From: Sinohyriopsis cumingii
Lineage: Eukaryota; Mollusca; Bivalvia; Unionida; Unionidae
Reading direction: 5' to 3'
Length of the DNA stretch: 64,000 bases
Assembly (NCBI GenBank): GCA_028554795.2
Contig: JAPYKE020000273.1
Location: 206,374 to 270,373 of the forward strand
Under the pieces are notes generated by a model. It was not told where the DNA came from. It saw only the letters and a program-made list of their open reading frames with translations, and did no database searches. Below, in pieces: positions 31,070-41,560 of the stretch (positions within the stretch are counted from its first letter, which is position 1; the number at the start of each line of letters is the position of its first letter). A program made the translations under genes and the position numbers.

Positions 31070-33125
31070 GACAGTAAATTGTAGTTATTATCAATAAAGA
31101 GGATATATCATGGCTAATTTTGTACACAGTTATAGATTCTAACTTAAGAGTGTCTGTCGATTACATGCGATCTATAAATAGATGTTATCAAGTTTCTCAA
31201 GATAAATATGTTTTAGAGTTTCGAGGTATTATGGCTGGCTAGTTAAAGTCTTCTTATACTTGTGAAATGACAAGTTTTACTCCTTTTCAACCAGTTTTTG
31301 GACATACTGTACTTAGATCATTGCATTTCTTAAAAAAGGAACGTTCTTTTAACGTATGATTCAGGGATTAATGTTTTTAATTATGTCTTTGATTGTGAAA
31401 TAACGAAACAAATTCAGTCTACTCAATCAAAAATGAAACTACAAAGGAACGAAATTTTCAGCCTGGTGATAAAAGTATGGCTTTCTTGCCCACATCCACA
31501 TCAAAGTCCTCTTCAGGATAGGTATTATGGTCCCTATACAGTTAAAAAAGTAAGTGACTTAAAATTTATTATTAACACTCCCGGGAGGCGGAAACAGAAA
31601 CAATTCTAGACTACCATATACAAATGTTAAAGAAGTATGTTGATAGAGATAGCCCTATTAATCATTCATTCATCTGAGTTGTACCTGTCCCAAATAGGGA
31701 TAATTTATACAACGATTTGCAACCGGATTGTAGTAATGTTGGATTAGCCTAGGGGGTCGGCAACCTATTTTACATAGCATGTCACTTTTGTTTGGATTAA
31801 TTACAAAATGAAGGAATGCGTGCCACCAGTAAGAGAGTAATATTGTTAAAATTTTGATTATTGGCTGCCCTTTGCGTGCTACACAAAACCTCTTGACTTG
31901 TCACCTTGTGGCACGCGTACTGTAGGTTGCAGACCCCTGGTTTAGCCAGTTATCTGAATTTGGAAATATTAAAGGATCTGGACTAAACACATTCACATCT
32001 ACAGCCAAAATAATTGAATAAATTAAAGCAGCTTATATGTAAATATGAGTACTTGCTTCCATATACTCCAACCCGATCAAACAAAATCTACCACAATGTT
32101 GAATTTGTAGGTTCTGTACCGGTAAAACAACATCCTTACAAGACGAATTCTCTGAAGCAGGAATGTTTGAAAAACGAAATTGAATCTTTGTTGGAGAATG
32201 ACTTTATTGAACCTAGCTTAAGTAACTGCGCCTAAGCCAGATAATACTTTACCTATGTGCACTGATTACAGAAATTTGAACAGTGTCACCAAACAGATTC
32301 TTTCCAAAACCAAGAATTGATGACTGTATTGACAGAATCGGAAGTGAGAAATACGCCGCACGGAAAAATCACCATGTAACTCTCTTGAAATTATTTGTTC
32401 GACTGAGTGAGGTAAATTTGATAATTAATTTAAGTAAAAGTGGGTTTTGCCGAGCTTCTGTTACATTTTAAGGATATATTGTGGGACATGGTTAAGTTAA
32501 GCCTGTAGATGTTAAAGTCAAAGCTATCTCTGAATTCCCAGTGCATATTAATAAAAAGCAACTGATGCGATATTTGTGTATGGCTGAATATTATTGGAAT
32601 GTTTGCTCAAATTTTGCCATAATTGCTGAACCGTTGACCAAACTGTTGAGTAATAAGTAAACGTTTTATTGATCTGACATATATCAGGAGTCATTCGATA
32701 AATTAAAGGTAGTACATCAAATTGCACCCGTTCTTTCAGCTCCATATTTCAACCAAAGTTTAAAATGTCTGTTAATGAAAGTAATGTTTTGGGGATGTGG
32801 CGTATTAATTCAAGACTACAAAATGATGCTGATCGTCCAGCATGATATTTCTGTAAATAAATTAAACAACCACCAGAGAAATTATTCCACTATCGATGAG
32901 TGCTTGTCTTGAAGTTTAGTTTACCATCACTTTGAATGTATATTAATTCATCATCTTCTCCGATTATATCATTCATTCATTACAATTCCCTTACTGTCAT
33001 CAGCAAATGAAAAACAAAAATCAGAGATTGTTGACGTCTAGTTTGATGTTGCAAGAATACAGTATTGACATTAGGCACATCAATGAAAAACAAAACTGAT
33101 CGCAGATGCACTTTCACTTATATAA
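31070..33125 (+). mobile_element. degenerate Ty3/gypsy retrotransposon with integrase before RT (Gmr1-like order)
   Basis: About 31268-31650 gives the C-terminal part of a gypsy integrase in broken frames (TPFQPVFGHTV, then FQPGDK, then a GPYTV-like and NTPGRRKQ block). Downstream, 32014-32235 gives the N-terminal part of a reverse transcriptase (TRSNKIYHNVEF, VKQHPYKTN, LLENDFIEPS), then PRIDDCIDRIG. About 32500-33125 gives the thumb/RNase H part, ending in a KTKLIADALS-like stretch. The RT catalytic centre (the Y-x-DD region) is absent, removed by an internal deletion inside the frame at 32283-32471. Integrase upstream of RT is the order known for Gmr1-type gypsy elements. About 31070-31240 resembles the LTR repeat. 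Dead, and inside the SRCR intron. Confidence 0.7.
31750..31939. mobile_element. hAT-type MITE nested in the gypsy relic
   Basis: The left end is AGGGGGTCGGCAACCTATTT and the right end AGGTTGCAGACCCCTG, forming terminal inverted repeats. Flanks gattagcc and gtttagcc look like an 8-bp target duplication with one mismatch. About 190 bp, no coding capacity. Confidence 0.7.
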
Positions 33126-33299
33126 AAGTTCCATATTGCTTTAATTTGTATATAGTTTTTATATTATTCATAACAGGTCTTCCTATGTAAATTGTATTAC
33201 TATATGTAAGTTTGACTAGTATGCAGAAAAATACTTTATTGCACAAAGCTTTCTTTTCTTTATGAAGAGTGGTGTTAAGTATGTCTATATTTCTTAAAA

Positions 33300-34110
33300 T
33301 GTTATGACTGTAAATTGTAATGATTATTTATATAAAAAGATATTACATAGCTAATTTCGTACAATGAGTATAGATTCTATTATAACAGATTAAGAGTGGC
33401 TTTCGATTGCATAGGATGTATAAATAGACGTTGTCAAGTTTCTAATGATAAACATGTTTTCAAGTTTGGAGTCATAATGGTTGTTAGATAAAGTCAAATA
33501 AATAAGTACTGCAACGTAGTTCACGATACCAAGTATTCTGAATTATTAGATTGAATTGTAAGGTCTGTCACGTGGGGTATATTGCGACAAATATTTGTAA
33601 TAGAGTTTTGAAGGTGTTTATAGAGAGAAAACTGAGCAATTAATTCATTCCGATTTTGGATTCATTTCTATTTCGGAGTTTTATTTCATATATTATTGGG
33701 TTAATGTCTCACTTCAGATGAAGTTAACGTTGTGTTTAGATAATTTGAGAGGAGACATTTGTTAGGATTATTCATGGGAACTACAAAGAAATCATAGGGC
33801 AAAATACATTATTCTGGGACTCCTTTGAATTATTCAAATGGGTTGTGGACATTACCATTGCGGACTATTCGCACACCAATACATTCGAAGATCTCTTATT
33901 CATTTGGAAAATTCGATTCTTTTGGACTTGAGTAGAACTTTTAGGGATTAATTTGGATTCAATTCATAATACTATATGTTCTTCTTAAAATTTTATTTTA
34001 TTATTTTGAGACTAAAAATAGTTTGCTAAGTTTTACATAATTGTTGGTTTTGCTTCTTTCTGTTGCTTAGTTTATGACAATAAAGTCGTAGTATTAGATA
34101 TTCGTTTCAC
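33300..34110 (+). repeat. LTR-like repeat, probable 3' LTR of the gypsy relic
   Basis: Begins 'tgtaatgattatttatataaaaagatatta' and repeats the order seen at 31070-31240 (ataaatagatgttatcaagtttct / ataaatagacgttgtcaagtttct) and at 25230-25900. It follows the RNase H end of the relic by about 180 bp, hence the 3' LTR inference. Confidence 0.5.
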
Positions 34111-34213
34111 ATATATATGGTTTTTGTATCCTGAAGTGAGTAATTCGTTACATGAATAGTTTATGTGGAGTTTCTAAATCAGAATTGACCAAAATATTTA
34201 ATGCTCTCGACAG

Positions 34214-34400
34214 CTATGGGAAGGCCACATTCAAATCTACGTTCGGTCGCGGTTATGGGCGCATCTTGCTAGATAATGTGCAATGTGAAGGACACGAATC
34301 TACGCTAGATAACTGCCAATACGTATGGAGATGGCATAACTGCAATCATGACGAGGATGCTGGTGTTATCTGCAACCCTCTAACAAGTACTTCTACATAG
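34214..34400 (+). CDS. SRCR domain, second half and stop (exon 5)
   Basis: A TCGACAG acceptor, phase 2 entry. Encodes YGKATFKSTFGRGYGRILLD, then VQCEGHE, LDNCQY, HNCNHDEDAGVIC, and a short Ser/Thr tail before TAG at 34398. It adds the last four cysteines, giving a six-cysteine group A SRCR domain with 30798-30945. SRCR domains bind microbial or extracellular ligands; here it would be the C-terminal head of a secreted coiled-coil protein. Confidence 0.85.
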
Positions 34401-37364
34401 ATCTCTATTTCGTACCTCAATGCTGTTAATTATCTATGTGCATAAAATTGTACCAAATCAGTAACTTTTATATGTAGTACCAGACGATACATATTCTTAC
34501 AGTCGTTGAATTTGAATAGAAAGGGATACAAATTATTTGAGAAAGATGTTTGAAAGATCGAGCAAATACCGTCAAAAGACTTTTGCTAGAAAATGTAAGG
34601 CTATAGTGGCATGATACGGTTTGATATTCATCATCCTTGAAATAAGTTTAACTTAAGGCATCTATCAGTAGTATAGAAAATGTTAATTATGCGAAATTTG
34701 TTGTACTATTGTCTGGAATTTCAATTTTGACAACAGCTTGTCCGCAGCTTTATAGCCCCCATTTCCACATTTGTTAAAGATAAAACATTTTTTAAACAAC
34801 AACAAAAAATATCTCATGATACAAAAATGTCCTAGACACTCTCATTTTATATATTACCGAGGAAAAATATTATTGCATTACTAGAATCCTATTGGATGAT
34901 AAAACAATGTTTACGTATTTATTCTGATGAACATTTGTATGTAATAAAAAAATCCATTAATGTTCGGTTTTAATGAAGAAAAAATATCCAATTAATAGTT
35001 ATCTAACAGATGGAATGCTCATCTGTAATAAATGTTTACAAGCGAGCGAGCGAGCGAGAGAGAGAGAGAGAGAGAGAGAGTATAGCAAAAGTTATCTTGT
35101 AGATGTGGTCGGACTGTTAAATTGTCATCATAAAGTCCTCATTTTGATTATAAATTCACAGCAGAATAATGACTGAACAATCATCTATTCGAGTGCTATA
35201 CTATTAGTCGTATTGCCCTATCCTGACTAATAACTACAAAGAATTAGATCGACAATTCTATGCAAAAATATTTCCAATGCATACAAGCATTTGGATCCGT
35301 GTTTATAGAACGAAGTTTGAAAGTCATGGCAGGATATGTTTTCAATTGTGTTCCACATGTATCAGTTATTTATTCAGGAGACTCAGTTTTGGCTCCTTCC
35401 TTCCAACGTTTTATATAAATCAATATCGGGTAAACAATTAAATATTTCAAACATTTACTATTTTATTTATCTACTGGTAAATAAAGAAGGTTTATCGGAT
35501 ATTCATATTAATGAGTTCATTGTCATTGAGTTTGTCTTTTTTAACCTTGGTCAACGTCTTTCTTTGAAAAGTCACCTTCGTTATCTCCTTTTATCACTTC
35601 TTTGGGTATTTATAATTTTTTATTTTATGTCGGCTGGCCAATCACCTACATCTTCATTGTCTTTGTTTTGTGTCGTTTCTTATTTTCGATTATTTCCTTT
35701 AATGGTCTTTCGCCTTCAGTCTTGTTATCATCACTTACTGACTAGGTCATTGAACAAACACATTGCTTGAGTTAACTTCGATCTTTTTATTCTTAACTTA
35801 TAACTAAATGGAGATGGTATGCTAAATTGCTTCGTGCTTTTATAATAATGGTTATTATGCGCCATTGCACTATTACAAGCTATACATATGTTCCATCTTT
35901 GTGTTGTAGAATTCAGTTTAATTAAATTGTTCCCATTGCACTCTAAATCGGATTAAATTACAGGAGGAACATTAATCTGTTTTAGAATTTATTGATACGT
36001 CTTCAAGCAACATGCCAATGTTCATTGTCAAGTACCCACTTCGTGGTTTTTTCGGTGTAATATCTAGCAACGTTCTTTACTCATCAAAACGAACATATTA
36101 CACCGTATCGTTTCGATTTTGTGAAATAATGACCCTAAACTAGTTGAATAGTTATATTTTAAAAAGTAATTTTGTTCTGTACCTATATCAGTTAACGACG
36201 GTTGTCTCAGTATAATCTTAACAGATAGCTGTTCGATTACCGAGTCACTTACCGAGTCATTTACTTATAGCTTGCTGATGATATTGTTCTAATTGTGAGG
36301 TTCACCCTGATGAAAGAAAACATTGAGGTTCTGATTTCTACGTCTATAAAATATGCATATGCTTATAAGATCTACTGAAAGATGATTCCTTATTTTCAAG
36401 CCTTTGTTGTAAGCTCCTAAAGCTCTCGATGTACATTTTTCTTTGACACCCCGCCTGACTTCTATGTCTTTATTGTCTTTAAGCTGTTCATACTTCTTAA
36501 TGAATGAATTTGTACCAGTCTACTACTGCTATCTCTCTAATTTGTTTATTCCAGTTTCATGGTCTTAACATCAATTACATGAGACGCACATTTTGTAAAT
36601 CTCAAACGTATAGTACTTCAGTTATCGAATTTATGAAAAATACTTATTTGTGAAACGTCCTCCACGTGATTCTAAAATTGTCACAAAATGGTTTCCAACA
36701 AAACGATATAAATATATGCCATTTACTGCTCATTTGCTATCTTTGCAGCTAACACTTATTTAGAAGGAATTTCTTCAATATTCAACAATCTACCAAATTA
36801 AAATTATTGTTCCTGACCTTTAGTAACTTTTAGTGAAGCATATTTGTACCATTTAGCAACTAAGAATATCATTTCGTAAGATTTGGACTGTAATTGTAGT
36901 GATTTAGTAACATTTAGTTAACGTTTCAAGTATATCAATCTGGCTCATTCACGTCACTAAAGCAATCACACAAGCAGAGGAAAGAGAGGAAAAGAACACC
37001 CAATAGCTATAGTTTACAAATGTTGAGAAGTTTTGCCGATGAAGATAAACGAATAAGAAATAGTAGTTATTAAAATCAATTGGATAATTTTGTTCAAGAC
37101 AAACCAAACATTCAGTTCTTTTTATCCTCAAACTACATTCCAAATATTGATTTCCCATCCATTTTTATTATTAAATTTGTTATTCAGAACCTTGTTTTCC
37201 AACTCTCTTATAGAAATTAGAGTTTATGGACCGTTTGTGTAAAATGAGCTTGAAGAAAATTGGACCTGTGTTTGACAGTTGCAAAGAGGAGAACCACGAA
37301 GCGGCAAAGCTGCGATAAACATTGAAATTACTGTCAATAGTTCAATGAGTGGCACCCAATTTTC
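34401..37364. other. no gene recognised
   Basis: 3' flank of the SRCR gene. (GCGA)n(GA)n microsatellite at 35041-35081. An ATG-initiated frame of 144 codons at 35336-35770 is hydrophobic and unrecognised; I do not call it a gene. Confidence 0.4.
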
Positions 37365-37432
37365 TATACTATTTTGAAACAACAGTAGTTCAAAATGTGA
37401 CGCAGATTTTTCTAGAAGTTTTTAAAATAACT

Positions 37433-38057
37433 CTCAGTAGTTCAACACTAGACGCGTACGTTTCTATGCTACTCAGTAGTTCAACACTAGACGCGTACGT
37501 TTCTATGCTACTCAGTAGTTCAACACTAGACGCATACGTTTCTATGCTACTCAGTAGTTCAACACTAGACGCATACGTTTATATGCTACTCAGTAGTTCA
37601 ACACTAGACGCATACGTTTCTATGCTACTCAGTAGTTCAACACTAGACGCATACGTTTCTATGCTACTCAGTAGTTCAACACTAGACGCGTACGTTTCTA
37701 TGCTACTTAGTAGTTCAACACTAGACGCGTACGTTTCTATGCTACTTAGTAGTTCAACACTAGACGCGTACGTTTCTATGCTACTCAGTAGTTCAACGCT
37801 AGACGCGTACGTTTCTATGCTACTCAGTAGTTCAACACTAGACGCGTATGTTTCTATGCTACTCAGTAGTTCAACACTAGAAGCATACGTTTATATGCTA
37901 CTCAGTAGTTCAACACTAGACGCGTACGTTTCTATGCTACTCAGTAGTTCAACACTAGACGCGTACGTTTCTATGCTACTTAGTAGTTCAACACTAGACG
38001 CGTATGTTTCTATGCTACTCAGTAGTTCAACACTAGACGCATACGTTTATATGCTAC
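37433..38057 (+). repeat. 39-bp minisatellite, 16 copies, with open 13-residue frame
   Basis: Sixteen head-to-tail copies of a 39-bp unit (CTCAGTAGTTCAACACTAGA then CGCGTACGTTTCTATGCTA). Differences are few, mostly cgcg/cgca, tac/tat and tct/tat. In one frame every copy reads SSSTLDAYVSMLL. The frame spans about 37349-38191 but has no ATG upstream of the repeats. A degenerate older unit is visible just upstream (37365-37432). Near-identity indicates recent homogenisation. Coding status unproven. Confidence 0.9.
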
Positions 38058-38621
38058 TTAGAAAAAGCTTCAGTAAATTATTTCGACCATGTCTGACTGT
38101 TTCAGTACGGTTCAGTTCTGCAGTTCATTCAGATGTTAAGGATAACCAAGTGCTAAGGGGTAAAGTACCTTGCGTTATCGTTCTGGGCTAATTTCTGCAT
38201 TTATGGTTCCAAGCACCACAATAACTTCATGTATTTATTTTTAAATACTACGCAGTACTTTTGTCTTGGATTCAGCGTAGAAATAGCTATTTTGCTTACT
38301 ACCGTGAAATGGACTAAAGTGTGCAGCACTTACCGCAAAACATCGAGTACCCAGAAAATAACTTCAAAGTGTAAATGATGTTACTGCCTGTTACATGTAA
38401 TATATAAACGACCGCATTTTGTAATTCCTGCTATTAAGTTTTATAAAATGTCCAATGTTATCATCCTCGGGAACTTTAAAGTATTATGATACTTTGTTCT
38501 TAAAACCGAGAATACACTGAGAGTGGTCCAAGAGGAGTATTATTTAACTTCTTTAGTAAATAATGACATCTATTAGGGAGATAATATAGTATCATGCTCA
38601 GGAAATAACAAACGCGCGCGC

Positions 38622-38661
<40 letters not shown>

Positions 38662-38879
38662 TTTCAATTTTTAACGTAGCTTAAACAATTTTTTCAGTCA
38701 AATCGCCACGACGTATACTATGCAAGTGAAGTACCTATTATATAAAAATCAATGCCAACAATTTTGATTATCTTTTCATGGTTTCTGCTTTGTTTTCAAA
38801 TTATAATTTATATTGTTTGTCTCTGGTTTAAAATCAGATATGCAGAGGTGCCAGATATGTGATATATCTAGATTGCAAT

Positions 38880-38930
<51 letters not shown>

Positions 38931-39269
38931 AAAAACGAGGAATAATCGAAAGAAGCCTTAGTGTCAACAAATTACTAAATGTACACAAAGCAAAAAATAA
39001 GGTCGTCCCAAAAGATTACTTTTCAATGATTTGGTCATTTTCTTGAAGTAGCAGTGTGTTGATTTTATTTTCATTACCACGAGGCAATTTACCATATAGT
39101 GGATATGAATTACGATCAACATTCGTTAGAAAGCCAACTTTTGTGTTCCATCAAATTGGCGTTAGAACAAGCCCATTGCAGAAACTAATGTCTCTTAAAA
39201 TTGCATTATATTATTAGAAAACAAATTTCTTTGTGATGAAGTCTCCAAATCAAAACAAAGGAAACTGAA
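38058..39269. other. no gene; microsatellites
   Basis: (CG)n(TG)n at 38613-38660 and (AG)n at 38883-38928. Nothing else supported. Confidence 0.6.
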
Positions 39270-39590
39270 CCATTGTTAGTAGTTAAGGGGGACACCATAG
39301 GGACAATGGGACTTATTATTAAAAACACCCCTGGGACAATATAGAGACTATGTAAATTTAACATGAGGAAAATCGTGGGACGATATAGCGACAAGGGGAA
39401 TTAACATGGGGAATAAATCGTGGGACGATATAGGGACAAGGGAAATTTAACATGGGAGAAAAAAGCAATTCTAGGGACAAGGGGAATTGAACATGGGAAT
39501 AGAGTTTGGGCTTGTCTAGGGACAAGGGGAATTTAACATGGGAGAAACAAACTACTTTAGGAACAAGGGGAATTTAACATGGGATTTTTT
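39270..39590 (+). repeat. diverged tandem repeat at the left edge of the virus-like element
   Basis: Five to six irregular units of roughly 50-60 bp, each built from GGGACAAGGGGAATTTAACA followed by TGGG and a variable A-rich spacer with 'cgtgggacgatata' in some copies. It lies directly left of the GC-rich block. It may be a subterminal repeat of the element or host satellite; the same motif was not found at the right edge. Confidence 0.7.
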
Positions 39591-39657
39591 TTTTTTAAAA
39601 ATGAAATAAAAAAGGGGTTGGCAATTGAAAGTCAATCTCTTTTCGAGACCTATGAGT

Positions 39658-39673
39658 GGCCCTGAAAAGGACC
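39658..39673 (-). terminator. histone-type 3' stem-loop of the minus-strand gene
   Basis: On the minus strand GGTCCTTTTCAGGGCC folds into a 6-bp stem (one G-U pair) with a four-base loop. It is followed by ACTCA and a purine-rich TCGAAAAGAGA that can serve as the U7-binding downstream element. It starts about 24 nt after the stop of the 76-codon frame. Confidence 0.75.
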
Positions 39674-39696
39674 TTTGGGTTTATGTTAATATGCCC

Positions 39697-39927
39697 TTAA
39701 CATAAAGGGCATCTGCGGCATCTTCTTGTCCTCAAGCTGCGTCTTAGTGTAGGGCCATACATCAGAGTCCTCTTGAGGCATCCTTGTCTTTCCACATAGA
39801 CTCTTCGTATCCACAGACTGGTGTCTGACTTGTGGACAACTGTCCACTTGGATCGGACATACATTAGCATGTCCGCCCTAAACATCATTGAAGACACAAG
39901 GGTGGATGATTCGACTGTGGTCCACAT
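39697..39927 (-). CDS. small basic protein, unknown, with histone-type 3' end
   Basis: ATG at 39927 (minus), 76 residues, TAA at 39697-39699. A TATAAATA box lies 52 nt upstream of the ATG (39972-39979), the same spacing as the neighbouring viral genes. The C-terminus is Arg-rich (LRRSLRTRRCRRCPLC), so nucleic-acid binding is plausible. The sequence is not a core histone that I recognise, although the mRNA end is of histone type. It is divergent from the 40147 gene across a shared promoter region. The frame could still be chance; the TATA, ATG, stop and stem-loop order is what supports it. Confidence 0.5.
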   Translation of the reverse strand: MWTTVESSTLVSSMMFRADMLMYVRSKWTVVHKSDTSLWIRRVYVERQGCLKRTLMYGPTLRRSLRTRRCRRCPLC

Positions 39928-39971
39928 CTTGAGGCACCGAGAACAGGTGAATCAATGCAGTGAACTGCGCT

Positions 39972-40098
39972 TATTTATAGGTACAGGACGGATTGAAACG
40001 GATTGAGTTCATTCACCAATCCAAACACGCGTTACAAAATTCAGTCAGCCCGCATCCAATCCGAAGAGAACAGTCTGTGACGTCACGTGGTCTATATA
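39972..40098. promoter_or_regulatory. divergent promoter with two TATA boxes, CCAAT boxes, CRE and E-box
   Basis: Minus-strand TATAAATA at 39972-39979. Plus-strand TATATA at 40093-40098, 54 nt before the ATG at 40147. In between, CCAAT occurs in 'caccaatcc' (near 40015) and 'catccaatcc' (near 40053), and TGACGTCACGTGG at 40078-40090 overlaps a perfect CRE and an E-box. CCAAT boxes and CRE sites are common in replication-dependent histone promoters. Confidence 0.65.
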
Positions 40099-40146
40099 GA
40101 TTCGCTAGCGCCTGTGCGGTGTCAATCCATGCGACAGTGATTCAAC

Positions 40147-40698
40147 ATGACGGAAACTCAGAAAACGATTCATTGGGGTGCACCAGCAGTGGAGACCACC
40201 CAAGGGAACCCGGACTTACTTTCAGAAGAGGTGAATTGGGATTTTGTGGATTTTCTTACCTCGCAAGAATTTGTTCCGGAACCTTCGTCACCTTCATTAC
40301 CACACGTGGAGAATTTTAGACAGAGACAGAAAGAAGAATTGGAGAAATTTATACAACGACAAAAGGAAGCGGAACAAGCTTTTCTTTTACAGCAACAACA
40401 GCAAGAAGAGGTAAGAAGAAAACAACAACAACAACAACAAGCAGCAGCAAAGAAACAAGAGGGTGAAAATCAAACGGTCACGGTACTGTTAGACATTTTA
40501 GCGGAGTTAAGAAGTCTGAAACAAATGTATCAGACTTCTTTATCACGACCAAAGAGAATACGACCTTCCCGAGCTAAACACGCCAACCCTGTGACTAAGC
40601 CTACCGTACCACCCTTAGTGATTTCAACCCAATCATCATCATCAGAAGTAGGCCTCGGCCGTGGCAAAGGCTTAAGGCAGTTAAAGTTGATTGCTTAA
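40147..40698 (+). CDS. Gln-rich coiled-coil protein of unknown function, histone-type 3' end
   Basis: 183 residues. ATG placed 54 nt after a TATA box. Residues 1-55 are acidic and Trp-containing (NWDFVDFL), 56-105 form a Gln/Glu/Lys coiled coil with poly-Gln runs, and about 110-130 form an amphipathic helix (LLDILAELRSLKQMY). The tail is basic and Ser-rich (RPKRIRPSRAKHA, then GLGRGKGLRQ). The shape (acidic front, coiled coil, basic tail) suggests a DNA-associated or regulatory protein, but I recognise no family. Stop at 40696, with a perfect histone stem-loop 25 nt downstream. Expression timed to S phase is an inference from that 3' end. Confidence 0.7.
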   Translation: MTETQKTIHWGAPAVETTQGNPDLLSEEVNWDFVDFLTSQEFVPEPSSPSLPHVENFRQRQKEELEKFIQRQKEAEQAFLLQQQQQEEVRRKQQQQQQAAAKKQEGENQTVTVLLDILAELRSLKQMYQTSLSRPKRIRPSRAKHANPVTKPTVPPLVISTQSSSSEVGLGRGKGLRQLKLIA

Positions 40699-40723
40699 AC
40701 TCACCCCTACACCAAAAACCAAA

Positions 40724-40739
40724 GGCCCTTTTCAGGGCC
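40724..40739 (+). terminator. canonical histone mRNA 3' stem-loop
   Basis: GGCCCTTTTCAGGGCC preceded by CCAAA and followed by ACCCA matches the replication-dependent histone stem-loop consensus. A purine-rich CTCGAAAAGAGA downstream could be the U7 snRNA pairing element. It lies 25 nt after the stop codon of the 40147 gene, the usual distance in histone mRNAs. The surrounding 65 bp are repeated inverted at 39617-39683. Confidence 0.9.
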
Positions 40740-40980
40740 ACCCACTTCTCTCGAAAAGAGATACACTTTCAATTGCCAATAACTCAAAAAAAAAAAAAAA
40801 ACATTTTACCCCTATAGTACGTGTATATGAGTGCGTGAGTGTACGTTCTTATTTAAAAATCAAAACCCAAAGACACTTACCTTATATAATTAATGTATTC
40901 TTTTATCAATAGTTACAATCCAATTCACAATTCACAACAGAGCACTTTAAAAAGTTCATACACTTCTTCTGTCTCACTGT

Positions 40981-41426
40981 TTAGTCTCTCTGTTTTTTCA
41001 ATTTCTTCACCGTCACAGTCTTTTCCTCCTCTTCCTCCTCACTTTCTTCCCTTCTTCTTTTCTTCTCCTGTTTCTTTTTCTTTACCTGGCTGCTTTCTTC
41101 CTCTGAAGAATCCCTCTCTTCTGAACAAGAATCCCTCTTTTCTTCTGACTCCTCTTGTTTCTTTCTTGGGCAATCTGAACACCAATGTCCTTTTTCTTGA
41201 CAATAATAACAGGTATCTTGACTTTTGTCTTTTCTAGCCCCTTTTTTCTTTTTTGATGGTCTGGACACTCTGAAGACCAATGCCCTTTCTTCTGACAGAT
41301 ATAGCAAGTATCTTGACTTTTATCTCGAAAGGAAGGAGAGTAGTCCGTCGGCTGGTCTAAAGAGAATTTTCTAATGACCCCTCGCAAAGCTCTGATGAAA
41401 CGTTCCATCTGGGTAGTCTCTTCCAT
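40981..41426 (-). CDS. double CCHC zinc-knuckle protein (two frames)
   Basis: Minus strand, ATG at 41426 about 64 nt after a TATATAAAAG box (41480-41490). The first frame carries one knuckle, CYICQKKGHWSSEC (C-x2-C-x4-H-x4-C). The second knuckle, CYYCQEKGHWCSDC, lies in the -1 frame, followed by a long Glu/Lys/Arg/Ser-rich tail to the stop at 40981. The frame change coincides with A AAA AAG (minus strand, about 41241-41248), a canonical -1 slippery heptamer in the correct phase. Without slippage the first frame continues to 41082. CCHC knuckles of this type bind single-stranded nucleic acid in retroviral nucleocapsids. The role in this element is unknown. Confidence 0.7.
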
Positions 41427-41479
41427 CGTTGTGCTCGGTTTGAGATTGAAATGAATAGTGAAAGGACAAGACACAAACC

Positions 41480-41513
41480 CTTTTATATACGCTGGTCTGC
41501 CATGACTATAAAT
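41480..41513. promoter_or_regulatory. bidirectional TATA pair between zinc-knuckle gene and polymerase
   Basis: Minus-strand GTATATAAAAG (41480-41490) serves the zinc-knuckle gene, and plus-strand TATAAAT (41507-41513), 54 nt before the ATG at 41561, serves the polymerase. The two boxes are under 20 bp apart. Confidence 0.7.
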
Positions 41514-41560
41514 TAGTCCATGGTGTTTAAACTTTAGTCATTTGACGTTTTGCACTCAAG

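Noticed and set aside
35336..35770. 144-codon ATG frame as a gene
   Set aside because: Hydrophobic Leu/Phe/Ser composition is what AT-rich DNA gives by chance; no domain, signal or splice context.
39697..39927. A degraded core histone gene
   Set aside because: I compared both frames with the general patterns of H2A, H2B, H3 and H4 and saw no convincing match, although the 3' end is of histone type.
40893..41237. Plus-strand Ser/Pro/Leu-rich frame of 114 codons
   Set aside because: It is the complement of the Glu/Lys-rich tail of the minus-strand zinc-knuckle gene.
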